Assembly: GCA_003254905.1 (NCBI GenBank)
Contig: QANU01108797.1
Span: forward strand, 84,722 to 148,721
Direction of reading: 5' to 3'
DNA length: 64,000 nt
From: Nissolia schottii
Taxonomy: Eukaryota; Streptophyta; Magnoliopsida; Fabales; Fabaceae
Under the pieces are notes generated by a model. That model did not search any database, had not been told where the DNA came from, and was given only the letters and a program-made list of their open reading frames with translations. A program made the translations under genes and the position numbers. Positions 34,671 through 47,500 of this stretch are shown piece by piece; the first letter of the stretch is position 1, and each line of letters starts with the position of its first letter.

Positions 34671-36236
34671 GATCCATACACAACAGAACTTTTTTGTTTT
34701 ATTCTAAAAAAAATCTAAAAATTTATCATATTAAATAATGTTTTTCTTAGATAGGTGTACACTCACCAAGATCTCAAGTAAGGGTGGAGGAAAAACCCAA
34801 AGGCTCACACAAAGTATGCATCATAAAAATTATAACGGGGCACCAAATAAAAAGAGGTGTATTATTTGTACACCATATTATTTCAACCACTCCAACACCC
34901 CTACTTACAAAATACATGGGATTCCCTACTTACTTTTTCTCATTACTTCTTTTCTTTCTCTCAATTTTCTCATAATGGGTATGATGTCCCTTCACTTTTT
35001 AATGTACAAATATCATTTTTCAAATCAAAATTATCCAACATCAACAAAATAATACCATAAACTTATTAGAGATATCACCAACTAACACCTTATAAAAAAC
35101 GATTGAAACCCCCCAGGCATTGAGGTGAGGTCTGGCTTCTGCACCAATCACACCGACACATTGATTAAAACTAAGAGAAAGAAGTTCCACGCTCTTCCAA
35201 ACAGGAAGCATACATTCAGACACCATATGATGCCTTCAACGTTGCCATCAAGACCAATGCAGTTGCTAAATAATCAACATGGATTTATTTTCTCACTGGT
35301 TGGGCGGGCTTTACACATAGCCTACATGCATTAAACATGTTCTCTTGCATGATATGCCTATATATATAGTTAATATAATAATATGTAGTTTAACCAAATA
35401 CGTATAAGTGTGTATTGTGCAATGCATGGAAATGCTTACTATCTAATATATAAATTTACAAGTTTAATTGATATAGACCGATATTATTCAATTAAATTTT
35501 GTTATATTAACAATTATTTTTGACTTTCGTACTCACCATTTTAAAAATAACAAAAAATTTGGCCTAAAATCACATTTCATTTCAAAAATTTAGCTTAGGA
35601 CCACACATTTTATTAACTACACTTAAAAAAAATGTGTTTTATATATACTACAAGAGAAACACTTTCATTGACAAATACAATTGATAATACTTTAAGTCGC
35701 CTTCAATTTGACAACTCTATAAAAGTGATATTTTGTAGTGTATTAAAAAAATTAAGATTACCCTATTTTAGATTTTCCAAATTGAGGATGACTTAAAACA
35801 TTATGAAGTGTAGCATTTACCCATGAAAGTGTTTAATTTAATCGGATAAGGCTCACTTTTAAAATGTAGCTAATAAAAATTGTTATCTTAGAGCAAATTT
35901 ATTATATAGATATAACAATTAAGCTCTAAATTTTTTATTTACAATGGTTAGAACATAACGATGTAGAATTATTCTAAGGATATGTAATAGGCATTTAAAA
36001 ATTTGTTTAGAAAGGACTGTTTCTCCCGTTAAGTAAAATTTAAGTGATCATTCACTTTGTTTTTTCTTCTCAAGTTCAAACCAAAAACCATTCTTTAGTA
36101 AAGCATATGAGGAAAAACTGAATCTTACCATATCCAGCCAACAATGTCAAACGGATCCCAACTCTTGACCAAAGTGACCAATTACAAAGAAACTCGCGGT
36201 TGATCTTCATGTGAAACCCTTTATTAAAAATAAAAG
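34671..36236. other. Intergenic; contains a diverged copy of the TNL upstream region
   Basis: Mostly AT-rich noncoding DNA. Positions 35981-36090 resemble 41411-41515 just upstream of the TNL gene (shared TATGTAATAG, CATTTAAAAATTTGTTT and TTAAGTAAA). Positions 35050-35300 have some open minus-strand reading frame but nothing I recognise. Confidence 0.5.
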
Positions 36237-36521
36237 TTATCAATTAATTAAAATGAAATATTTTAATTTTAAGAATTGAAATACTCAATATATCAAATAC
36301 ATGTGGCAAGCATATTTCTTATAATATATAATTTTATTTAAAAATAATTAATGATTATTAAGTAGTATACCTNATAGAACTTATCAATTAATTAAAATAA
36401 AATATTTTAATTTTAAGAATTGAAATACTCAATATATCAAATACATGTGGCAAGCATATTTCTTATAATATATAATTTTATTTAAAAATAATTAATGATT
36501 ATTAAGTAGTATACCTGATAG
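36237..36521. repeat. 144-bp tandem direct duplication with an N at the junction
   Basis: 36237-36377 and 36381-36521 are nearly identical (start TTATCAATTAATTAAAATRA, end AGTAGTATACCT). The ambiguous base at 36373 lies at the end of the first copy, so an assembly join could have created or resolved this repeat. Confidence 0.85.
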
Positions 36522-37449
36522 TTATATATTTAAATTAACTAAAGTATATACAAATATAAATTTTAAATATATATAAACTATTAAATAAAAATATCAAATT
36601 TAAATATATTTAATAAATTACAATTCTTTGGCAAGCAAGTTAAAATAACATGACATTTAAAAATAATATATAAAACCAGAAATAGTAAATGAAATTGTAA
36701 AAGAATAACACAATAATTTTAGCGATGACTCATTGAAATAACAATTAGGATCATATAGATAAACACAATAATACAACTATACAAAAATAAAAAATTATAA
36801 TCATAGAGCTATATATAAATTGTGGGAGTGTAAGGGTTTAAAATACGTTTCTTCTTCACATTTTTAGGGTAAGAACTCACTTTTCAGTTTCTTATTCATG
36901 GAAATCGTGATGAGATGCAATTTCAAAGCAAAAATTATCATCCTAAGCGATACCAAGCCACTTATCACTTGGACCAACCGCCATGGTCAGAAATGCTCTA
37001 TGTACACCCATAAACCATACACCCGTATATACACCAGTCTTTTATACGTTTTTATGCACAATTAATGATAATTATACGTATAGCGTATAACTATACACAA
37101 CGCGCGCGCGCCCAATCCCGAACTCGTTCTCGTCGTCGTTTTCACCCATCATCTTCAACCTCTCATTGTCGTCGTCGTCGTCGCCGTTGTCGTCGTCGTC
37201 ATCGGCATCCTCTGTCTTCCTTTGAACCAAAACGCGAGCTCCATGGAAACCAGAATCCTCCATGGAAATCAAAATCGCAAGTGTAATTCTACAATCAAAG
37301 TGTATACAATCGTAATCTCATTTAGTTAGTGATCGAAAATGATAATACAAGAATCTGTGGCAATTTTTCGTCATTTTTTGATGAATTCCATGGAGAGTTT
37401 CTGATTTGGTGACGTTGCTGTGAAATTACAGTGTTATGAAGTTTTATAA

Positions 37450-38610
37450 CACAGAAAATAAAATGTGCAAACTTTATATGGGCGTATGTGCAAACATTAA
37501 GTGAACATATGTGCAAACATTATTCACAGGGCCATAGAAATGTTTTTGTTAAGGGAGATGATGTGCATTTTGGCACATTCTCAACATTTCAATAAATAAT
37601 CCATAAAACACTATAATTTGTTGACACAAATTGAATTTTTATTTGCTATATGATTAAATATTAGATTGTGTAATATAATCATTATTTGTGTATCACAAAT
37701 GCATAAAAATGCAGAATTTGATGTACTGCAGAATTGTGCAAACTTTATATAGGCATATGTGCAAACATTAAATGGGCGTATGTGCAAACATTATCACAGG
37801 TCACAAGTTTTGTCTTTGTTAAGTAAGAGGATGTGCATTTTGGCCCATTTTCAACCTTTCAACAATTAATGCATAAATATTATAAATATTTTGACACAAT
37901 TTTTTACATATTGCCATAATAAACATTAGATGATGTGATAAAAGCATTATATGTTTGTCACAAATGAATAAAAATGCAGAATTTGATGTATTGCAGAATT
38001 GTGCAAACTTTATATGGGCATATGTGCAAACATTAAATGGGCGTATGTGCAAACATTATCACATGTCACAGGTTTTGTCTTTGTTGGGTAAGAGGATGTG
38101 CATTTTGGCACATTTTCAACCTTTCAACAATTTATTCATAAATATTATAAATATTTTCACACAATTTTTTACATATTGACATAATAAACATTAGATGATG
38201 TGATATAAGCATTATGTGTTTGTCACAAATGCATAAAAATGCAGAATTTGATGTACTGCAGAATTGTACAAACTTTATATCGGCATATGTGCAAACATTA
38301 TGGGCAGAATGTGCAAACATTATCACAGGTTACAGGTTTTGTCTTTGTTGGGTAAGAGGATGTGCATTTTGGCACATTTTCAACCTTTCAACAACTGATT
38401 CATAAATATTATAAATATTTTCACACAATTTTTTACATATTGCCATAATAAACATTAGATGATGTGATATAAGCATTATGTGTTTGTCACAAATGCATAA
38501 AAATGCAGAATTTGATGTACTGCAAAATTGTGCAAACTTTATATGGGCATATGTGCAAACATTATGGGCAGAATGTGCAAACATTATCGCAGGTCACAGG
38601 TCATAGCATA
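37450..38610. repeat. ~265-bp tandem array, about 4.4 copies
   Basis: GTGCAAACTTTATAT recurs at about 37464, 37737, 38002, 38267 and 38531. Each unit carries two or three copies of TATGTGCAAACATTA, then GAGGATGTGCATTTTGGCAC, an AT-rich middle and AAATGCAGAATTTGATGTA. Copies 2 to 5 are more alike than copy 1. Each unit has a minus-strand open frame of 64-84 codons, but 265 is not a multiple of three, so the frames do not join. Confidence 0.9.
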
Positions 38611-38777
38611 AGTTATGTATATCTTGTTCCTTTCCTTCTTCCTGTCAATTATGCTTTGGTTTTTTTTTGAACTTTTTTCTTTTTTAGTTAAAATATGATA
38701 ACAAGCAGCAACATCTTCAATCACTCATCTCTCTAACAAATCTTAGATCTTGCGCATGAAATCACAGAGAACAACGA

Positions 38778-38843
38778 GGTCGAAGAGAACGTCGGGGTCG
38801 AAGAGAACGTCGGGGTCGAAGAGAACGACGGGGTCGAAGAGGA
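38778..38843. repeat. 18-bp tandem repeat GGTCGAAGAGAACGTCGG
   Basis: About 3.6 copies with one substitution in the third copy, near the right end of the TIR element. Confidence 0.85.
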
Positions 38844-39001
38844 GACGAGCAATGAACAGCGAAAATTTTCGAGAAAGAGAACGAAGCGTGGGTTCACGCG
38901 CGTGTTGGTGAGAGTGGGAGAAAGAGTGGATGAAACGGTTATTTGTGTATTCTAATATGAGTGTATGTATGGTGTATGATATATGGGTGTACATGTAGCA
39001 T

Positions 39002-41562
39002 AACTGGGTGCCCTAGTTACAATTTTAAAACATTGTTATTTTAATTGTGGTTTGCTGAGCTGCAATCATTGGTTGCGATTAAATTTTCATGACTATGGTT
39101 TCAGTATTGATGGACATAATTTAGGATATGGTATTAATGAATAAATAAATAAATCGATTTAATACAATATTAACGAGAGCATTCAAAATCAATCCATTTT
39201 AAAAAAGGAGTAATTAAAAAACTTATGAGAAAAAATTGATTTAATCACAATTTTAAATCCATTAAATTTTAATTTATTTTTAATTAAATTATTTTCATAA
39301 TTTTGTTTACACACTTAATAGGTAGCTTTCTTATAATTATAGCTTTAATATTTCAAACCTTACCAACAATAATCAGCTTTATTTTTTCATTTTTTTTAAA
39401 AAAATATTATTCTTTTTTTTCCTTCAAATAAATAACATTGCACTAAAGTATAAAAAACTTTGTGGTCACAAAAGAATATTGTACTAAACTACATTAGTAT
39501 ATCACCCTAACTTAAGTTACATTCTTCACGCTATGATAGTAATTTAGAAAATGATATACACACCCTTACAGGTTCCCCCAAATGCCTTCTAGAATGGTTC
39601 TTCCTGAAAATGAAACACAAATGAGCACATAAAAATATGAAAAATGGCATAGGCAAGGATGTTTCTAGTCACATAAGAGTATCGCCCTCCACATAATGTC
39701 ACACTAAGTAATTTTAAAAAGAATATTGTCCCGAGTTTTTCAATAGAACTTCTACATCACATTCGGGTTAGAGTCAAACCTTATATATAAACGCTTGACT
39801 TACCGACTTATTTGTTAATCTCATAAATAAAAAAAAAAAGAAAACAAAACAAAAGTAATAGCAGAAAAAAGGCGTTAAAAATCACAATGGAAGTATCAAA
39901 TATATATGAAAATAAAAAAGAAAAAAAATTCTCTTTTGATTTCCTCCTTTAATTTCTCCGTTTTTGTGTGCTTCTTTTAAAAAAGAATTAATGAATGTAT
40001 ATTCTATAGAAAAATGAAGGAACATAGACAGGAGAAAATGATGAAAGAAAATTGTGAGAAAGAAATATATGTACCTCTCACGTTTTTATTATTATTAGTT
40101 GAAGTGGCTCAAACCATCCAAGGGATGGGGAGCAGCATAACAAAGTCCAATAGAAAGGAAACAACACCAAACGAGAAACCACCTTCTGTGTTGACCACAA
40201 TAAGCATGAACCACTCTCTTGCAAGAGCATACTGAAGCAAAAACTTCAAACTGTAGAAATTCTTTGTGAGATCACCTTAAAATATAAAAACTAATATTTG
40301 AACTATGAAAATGCAATACACAATAAAAATATACACACACACACAAAAAGAAAGTAGAACCGGAAAAATTATTGCAATAAAAGGGAGAAACAAAGCTCTA
40401 AATTGTATTAAAAAGGAAATGCATAACAGTTTATCATAACTGGTAATTAAAATTTAATAATCACCATTTAATTCAATTTAAAATTTGTAAATATAATAAT
40501 TGTAATTGGGAACCAAAATATTCTAATAATTATCATTAATTTATAATTCTAAATTTTAGGAATTTATTTTAGATGCCAAATTCTGTATCTATTTTAATAG
40601 ATCATAATTTTAATATAAAAAATCATAAATTTAATATATTATGAGCTTTTGATTTATATATTTTTATCAAATGACAGGTAAAAATATTGATATAGATGTA
40701 TTATAATATTTAAAGTTTGATTTGATTTAACCTTATTTTTTTAAAATAGAAGTATTGATATTTCAAAATGAGTATTGTATGCCTAATTTTGTGCAGGTTG
40801 TGGGCCAAATTTTTTGTTGATTTATTCCATGATAAATTTGCAAAAAAAAAAAAAATCAATTAATTTAAAGTGTTATTATTTTTTGGTATAAATTTAAAGT
40901 GATATTTAAAAAATAATACTAAATCAAAATAAATATATTTTCAATTAGTAAAGATGTTAACTGTAGAATGCCTGCTTTAACTTTTATATAATGATTTTAA
41001 AATTTAAAGTGATTTAATATAGTACAATTTTTTTATTTTATAATTCTATGATTTTAATCTACAAGAAAGTGAATTTAATATAGTCCATAGTTCATAATCA
41101 TATTATTTTAATAGACCGTAACTTTAATATCACATAAAAATACCACCACTTAATATATATAAAATAAAAGTGCTAACTACCCAAATTTAATACCACATTG
41201 AAATACATCTATGATATCTTTTAAGTATCGTATTATATAACTATTAATAACTGATGACGTTAGTATCATATTAAAATAGATAAAATTAAAATTTAATAAT
41301 TTCAGAAATTTTGACTTATAATTATTAAAATTATTTATTGTAGGATTAACGTGATGATAACACGTGGAATAATATTTAATGTAGGCACGCAATAGCCCCC
41401 GTCAAAAAAATATGTAATAGCCATTTAAAAATTTGTTTGGAAGAGTTGTTTCGCCTATTAAGTAAAGTTTAACAACCATGCTCTCTGTTTTTCCTTCTCA
41501 GATGCAAACCATAAAGCCGACATAATTATTTTTCATTTGTTGACGATTCTCTTCAATTAATT
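39002..41562. other. Intergenic, AT-rich; TNL upstream region at the right end
   Basis: No gene seen between the TIR element and the TNL gene. A short frame at 40014-40235 has no recognisable domain. Positions 41411-41562 should carry the TNL promoter and 5' UTR and are partly duplicated at 35981-36090. Confidence 0.5.
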
Positions 41563-44500
41563 ATGTGTATGGCCAAGACTGAGAGTGAGTCGGTAGTCTC
41601 AAGTAAAGTCAACCATCAAGAGAACGTCTTTTTCTTTTCCTCCAGATCAGTAATTAATCCTACAAATCTGTTGTTGTCCTACAAATCCTTGTTCTTGCTC
41701 GCTCTCTTGGTCTCCTTTCAAGTAACACCTTGTTGTTTTTCTAGTTGTTTCAGTACAATGGCATATTCTTCTTCAGGAACTTCTCTAATACATTATTATT
41801 TTGCATTTGTCTGTGTCGTGCTCGCTTCGAAATTCATCGGTGTAGAGGTTTGGAATATGTCAAACCAGCAGGCTTCTCCATATTCAGAGAAATCATCTAT
41901 TTCTCCCCCAACTCCTGAAATTAAACATGATGTCTTTATCAGCTTTAGAGGCTTAGACATTCGTCAAGGTTTCCTTAGCCACTTGCGTAAGGCATTATAT
42001 CGAAAACATGTCGCTGCCTTCGTGGATACCGAAATTGAGAGAGGGGACGAAATATCGCAGTCGCTTCTCCGAGCAATCGAAAGGTCATCAATTTCTTTGG
42101 TCATATTCTCGAGAGACTTCGCTCGTTCGCGGTGGTGCTTGGACGAACTTGCGAAAATAATGGAGTGCAGAAGAGAGTATGGACAAATCGTAATACCTGT
42201 GTTCTACCATGTTGATCCGTCAGATGTACGATATCAAAGGAAGACTTTTGCTTATGCATTTGCTGAAAAGGAGAAAAGGTATGGCAAGACCAAGGTGCAG
42301 ATCTGGAGATCTGCTCTCGAAGAATCTGCAAATTTATCAGGATTTCATTCGTCAAATTTTGGGTAACGTTTTTCTTCCACAGCATTATTACAATTTTATA
42401 GTAGTTCATTCATTATAAAAGTTGTTTTATTATAAAATTGATTATACATCTATATATTTACTTTCTGCCCTAATCCGAAACTATCTCTACTTTCTCTTGT
42501 CACCGAATGACTCTTGAGCAAGGGTATCAAATGGTGGGCCAAAAAGCCAATAAAGCCTAACAGCTCATATTCATAAAGGCCCACATGGCAAAGTGAGCTT
42601 GAGCTAGCCCCCAACCTATGATGTGTGTGTGTGTGTGTGTGTGGAGGGAGGGAGGGTGTGCTAACATCGTCAACGGTCTTAGACTGATATAAATAATTTT
42701 CACTATATATATATATATATATATATTTATAAATTTTTGAAAAAAAAATCGTGACAGTGACATGTGAAAGTCGCATGCCCCATTAACCATGACCCATGTG
42801 ACCTAATTAAAAAAAATTTATATATTAAGACTTAAAAATTTATTTAACTCAAAAATATTTTTTGAAATAAAATATTTTTTAAGATTTTTTTTTTACAGAA
42901 ATGAATTTTTTTTTTTGAAATTGGTAGAATAAAGGGGCTAGCCCATGGAGACCTTAGCCCTAACCCACTTGGAAGGGGCTAGATGGGCTAGGGTAAGGGG
43001 CTATGATGTGGGGACTTGGTGTCTAGCTCATTCATAGGAATTTTATTGACACTTCTACTCTTGACCTAGCCCTTAACACTCACCACCACAAGTGAGAATA
43101 ACCCCATGGGTCAACACAGTATTTTGGGCCTTTTCTCTATGTCGGAAGGGAGCTCAAAACCCTAACAAATCTCTCTCTCTCTCAACTATGTATAGATAAC
43201 TGTCAATCCAACAATTAAGCATATTTAGTTTTATCATGTCTAAAAAATTCTCATCGGTGAGAACCTTTTCAAGTTCCAGCAACTTAGCATCCAAAACACC
43301 ACGTATCTAATGATACTTTACATCATTGTCTTTGGGCCTAGAGAGAAAAGTTGAGTTTTTACCCATACATATTGCACTTTGACTATCACAAACGACACAT
43401 ACCTCTCTTGAGTAAAGTCAAGCTCTTGCAAGAACTTCTTCATCCAAAGCATCTCCTTGCACGCTTCAGTAATTGCAATAAACTATACCTTTATAGTAGA
43501 CAACTAGGGACGACAACATGAACCCTACTCGCGGGAAACCCATCCAACCCATCCCGTTCGGGACAGGTTTAAAATCCACCTCGGAGTAGGGCGAGTAGAT
43601 GCGGGACGAGTTTTGTCCGTGGGATGGGGTAGGATATAGGGTGAACCCGCCCCGCACCCTATATATTATAAAAATATATTAATATTAATATATAAATATA
43701 TATAATAAAAATTATATAAAATTTATCTAATCCTAATTATTAAAAACTCAATAGTTGGAAAGAACAAATCTAATTCTTAGTCACAAATTTGTCTCTTTCT
43801 TTGCGCCTTTTTCTTGTGAGTCTCGTCTCTCTCTCTTGCGGTGTCGTGTCACTAGCCACGGACGGGACGAGGTCCTCTCATCTTCCTCCTATTTTGCTCG
43901 TCTCTCTCTCTCACAGTGTTGTGCTGCCAGCCACTGACAGAGATAATGAATAATGATAGCTTAGTTGGGAAGCTACACAAGAGACAAGAAGTGACTTGGT
44001 TGCTGCTTGGAATTTAGTTGAAACTTATGTGCATCTTAAATATTTTTGTGTGACCTATTAAAAACTTGTTTGTTATTTACTTGTTATTTTATTGTTATTG
44101 TATCTTTCTATATTTAATCAATTTGAGTGTTGACATTTGTGGTACTTTATTATATGATTATGTTAATTTATATGTGGATTGAATTTTATGGTATTTCAAC
44201 GGGTGTTCTAAAAAAAGGCAAGGTGAGTACCCACGGGTAGGGGCGAGGCGAGGTCAGGGTGAGGTAAAACCCACCCCACCCCGCCCCATTGTCATCCCTA
44301 TAGACCACACAACACATTTTTGTAACTTAGATTGTCAAGCAATAATTCCACCTCCAATCTAAATCTTTTGGAGTCAACATCTCCTGCCCTTTGAAAGCCA
44401 ATATATAACCAAATAGAATAGGCTTCTTAACTCCAAAACATAACTTCAAGCTTGAAGTACCAATGTTAGAATAGGTGTTCCAATGCTCTCTCCTAGGGTT

Positions 44501-47500
44501 AACAAGAAAATGGATAACACCACCAACAACATGAGTTATGTCTAGTCTAGTGTACATGATTGCTTACATTAAACTGCCCACGACTAAAGCACATGTATGA
44601 AACTTTATGCATGTCTTTCTTCTCATTTCCATTTGATTGAGCTTGCAACTGAATTTAAAGTGTGTAGCAATAGGAGTGTTAACAACCTTATCTTTCTCCA
44701 TCTAAAACTTGTGGAACAACATTTCGAAGTATTTCTCTTGTGATAGCCAAAGCTTATTCTCATTCCTATCACGACTGATTCTTATGCCAAGATTCTGCTT
44801 CACTAGCCCAAGGTTCTTTGTTGCAAATGACTTTCCAAGTTGTTTCTTCAACCAGTCAATCTTGGAAACATTCTAACCAACAATAAGCAAGTCATCAATA
44901 GATAGCAAAACAATAATAAAATCGTCACCAGTGAATTGCTTAACAAAGACACAATGATAACTAGTTTTCTTTTAACTTTACTCTCCCAGAACAAACTCAA
45001 ACTTTTTATAGGGTATGTTTGGGGGAGCCAACTAACCTGGTCCAAGCTTAATTATGGACCAAATTGGTCAAGTAGTAGCATAGTAAAAAACAATGATAAA
45101 ATTATAATTTTACCCATCTTTTTCCTTCTCTCCCTCTAGATCTAACTCTTCTCTTCATTCTATCTCCACCAGCCTCAACAACACATCCCTCAACCACCCT
45201 CTTCCTCAAATCATCACCACTGGTCGCTGCGTCAACCACCTCCTTGTCTGCCGTCGTGCGATCACCACCATCTCAAACAGCAAACCAGTCGTCGTTTGTC
45301 ACCACAGCACCGCCGTCTTCTCCCTCAGCGCACCCAATCGCCACCCCCTCGAGACCACACGTCTCGTCCAACCTCTTGAGAAAGACAAATCCCACCCCCT
45401 CGAGCACCCGTCCATTTTCGTTGCCCTCGAGTGCTTCCTCTTCTACTCTGCCCTCCTCGCCTCCTCCACCCTTTGGATCGTCGTCAACTCATATCTGTAT
45501 TTTTCTCAGATCTACGACGTGCCTCACCACCAGATCTGTCATGCTTAAAGACCAAATCCAGTACAAGTTCATCATCTAGATCTGTTTGCATTTGCATATG
45601 CTTCTGAGTTTATTTTTTTGTCTTTGAAGATGATGGAATTTATTTCTTGTTTCTGGAATGTTATTTTTAATTTTAGTATGTGATTTTTTTTTTTTTGGTT
45701 GAATAATTTGTTCAACGATTGAAGTTTGTATAGAGTTCTGGATCTGAGTTTGGTTGTTGGAAAGATTATGAAATTTTTTCTTTCAATTTCAATTTTTTTT
45801 TTCTTTTTTTTTGGGTAAGATATGGATGTGTTTTGAAGTAATGGCATAGGGGGAGCAGGGAGATGGGTGGAAGTAGAGAGAGCTGGCGACGCCAACGCGG
45901 TGGTGGTAGAGTAGCAAAAGTAGAAGAAAAATAAGAGGATAGAATGGAAAATGACAAAAGTGATGAAGGGTAAAATTAAAAAATCAAATAAAAATATATT
46001 AAAATATAAAACAAATTATTATATTATTATTTGTTAAATTTAATCTCAACCCTTCATTTTATATTTGAATGGATGAGATTTAAGGACCAAATTGTTCCAT
46101 AAGACTACTCAATCCATTTAAGTCTGAATGGAATCAAACAAGATGAAAAATAATTTGATTTACAAATTAATTCCCATGTTTTTTTATCCTAAGAAAAGGA
46201 AATTGATTTAATTTTTTGAGAATTTAAATAGCTTACATTAGAAATTCTATTACTTTTGTAAGGACTTATTTTGAATACATTTTAACATAAAAGACTATTT
46301 TATCCATATTCAACTAATTAAATTTATAAAATCTATCATTTTCATCAATCAAACTTATTAAATTTTATTATCATAAAAAACTATTTTACTCCATTTTTTT
46401 TTCCAAAAAGATATTGCTACCAAAAAAATGTTTTTTTTTCCAAAAATATTTGTTTGAAAAAAAATTACCAAAAATATTTTTTTCCAAAAAATAACTTTTT
46501 AAAAAAATAAAAATAAAATATTTTTTTCAAAACTTTTTTTTTAAAAATATATTTTTTTCAAAAAGTTATATCTTTTTCAATTCCTATTTCTGTGAGAGTA
46601 AAAATGTAAATTAATCAAATCAATTCTTATTTTAATGAATCTCAAACATGATAATTGATTTCTAAATCAATTCTATTTCCATTTTATATAGTTGGTTCAA
46701 AACATAGTAATTAATTTGCAATTCAAATCATTTTCTATTTCATTTGATTATTGATGCCTTGGGCGCTTGCTTCAAGCCATTTAAGCTCTTCTTCAACCTA
46801 AACACATGATCTTCTTTCCCTTTAACCTTAAAACCTAAAGTTGTTCCATGTAAATTTCTTCTTAAAGATCACCACGGAGGGAAATAGTTTTTACATCCAT
46901 ATGTTCTATCTCTAAATTAAGACTCGTAGCCAAACTGAAAATAGTTCTAATATAAGAAATTTACAATTGGCAAGAAAGTCATCAAAATAATCCGTTGTTT
47001 GTCTAAAACTTTTGGCCACCAATCTAACTTTAACCTGGGAGATGGAAAACTTTATTCATGTTTTAACCTTTATATCCACCTATTTTGCAAACCCTTCTTG
47101 CCATTAGGCAATTTCACAAGCTCAAATGTTTCATTAGCATGCAAGGATTGCATCTCATCCTGCGTTGCATCAACCCATTTTTGTTTCGGATCATTGTCCA
47201 TAGCCTCTTCATAACATTGGGGCCTCCCCCGTTAGTTAAGGTCATTTACTCATCAAAGGAATACCTTGTTGAATGCCATCTAGTATCATCGTCAACATCA
47301 TGAATTGGAGCATCTAATTGATCTCCCAGTTGTTGGTCATTAGGAACCCAATGTCATTTTGGTCCATATGATATGGACATGGTTCTCCATTGGTTTAGGC
47401 AGTGTCTGAACTTTGTTCATTTCCGTTGAGTCACTACTCTTGTAAGATACACTCTTCTCTACGTTATTAATGTCTTAAATGGTCTGGTCTATCATAAATA

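Larger units (their letters stand above)
36993..39001. mobile_element. Non-autonomous TIR element with internal satellite-like array
   Basis: Ends are inverted repeats matching at 27 of 31 positions (left starts ATGCTCTATGTACACCCATA, right reverse complement ATGCTACATGTACACCCATA). No target duplication is obvious. Contents: a GTC-rich stretch at 37150-37205, a ~265-bp tandem array (37450-38610), and an 18-bp repeat block (38778-38843). No transposase. The reading frames inside are products of the repeats. Confidence 0.7.

Noticed and set aside
37065..37286. Arg-rich plus-strand frame as a protamine-like or RNA-binding protein
   Set aside because: It is a translation of a CGT/GTC trinucleotide tract inside a transposon.
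37819..38584. Three similar minus-strand frames of 64-84 codons as a small gene family
   Set aside because: They are the same stretch of each tandem unit and have no start context, domain or splice logic.
37450..38610. CRISPR-like array
   Set aside because: Units are ~265 bp with no short repeat/unique spacer structure, in plant nuclear DNA; it is an ordinary tandem array.
45244..45579. Ser/Pro-rich frame as a cell-wall-type protein
   Set aside because: It lies inside an insertion within a dead copia element, with low complexity and no signal peptide.
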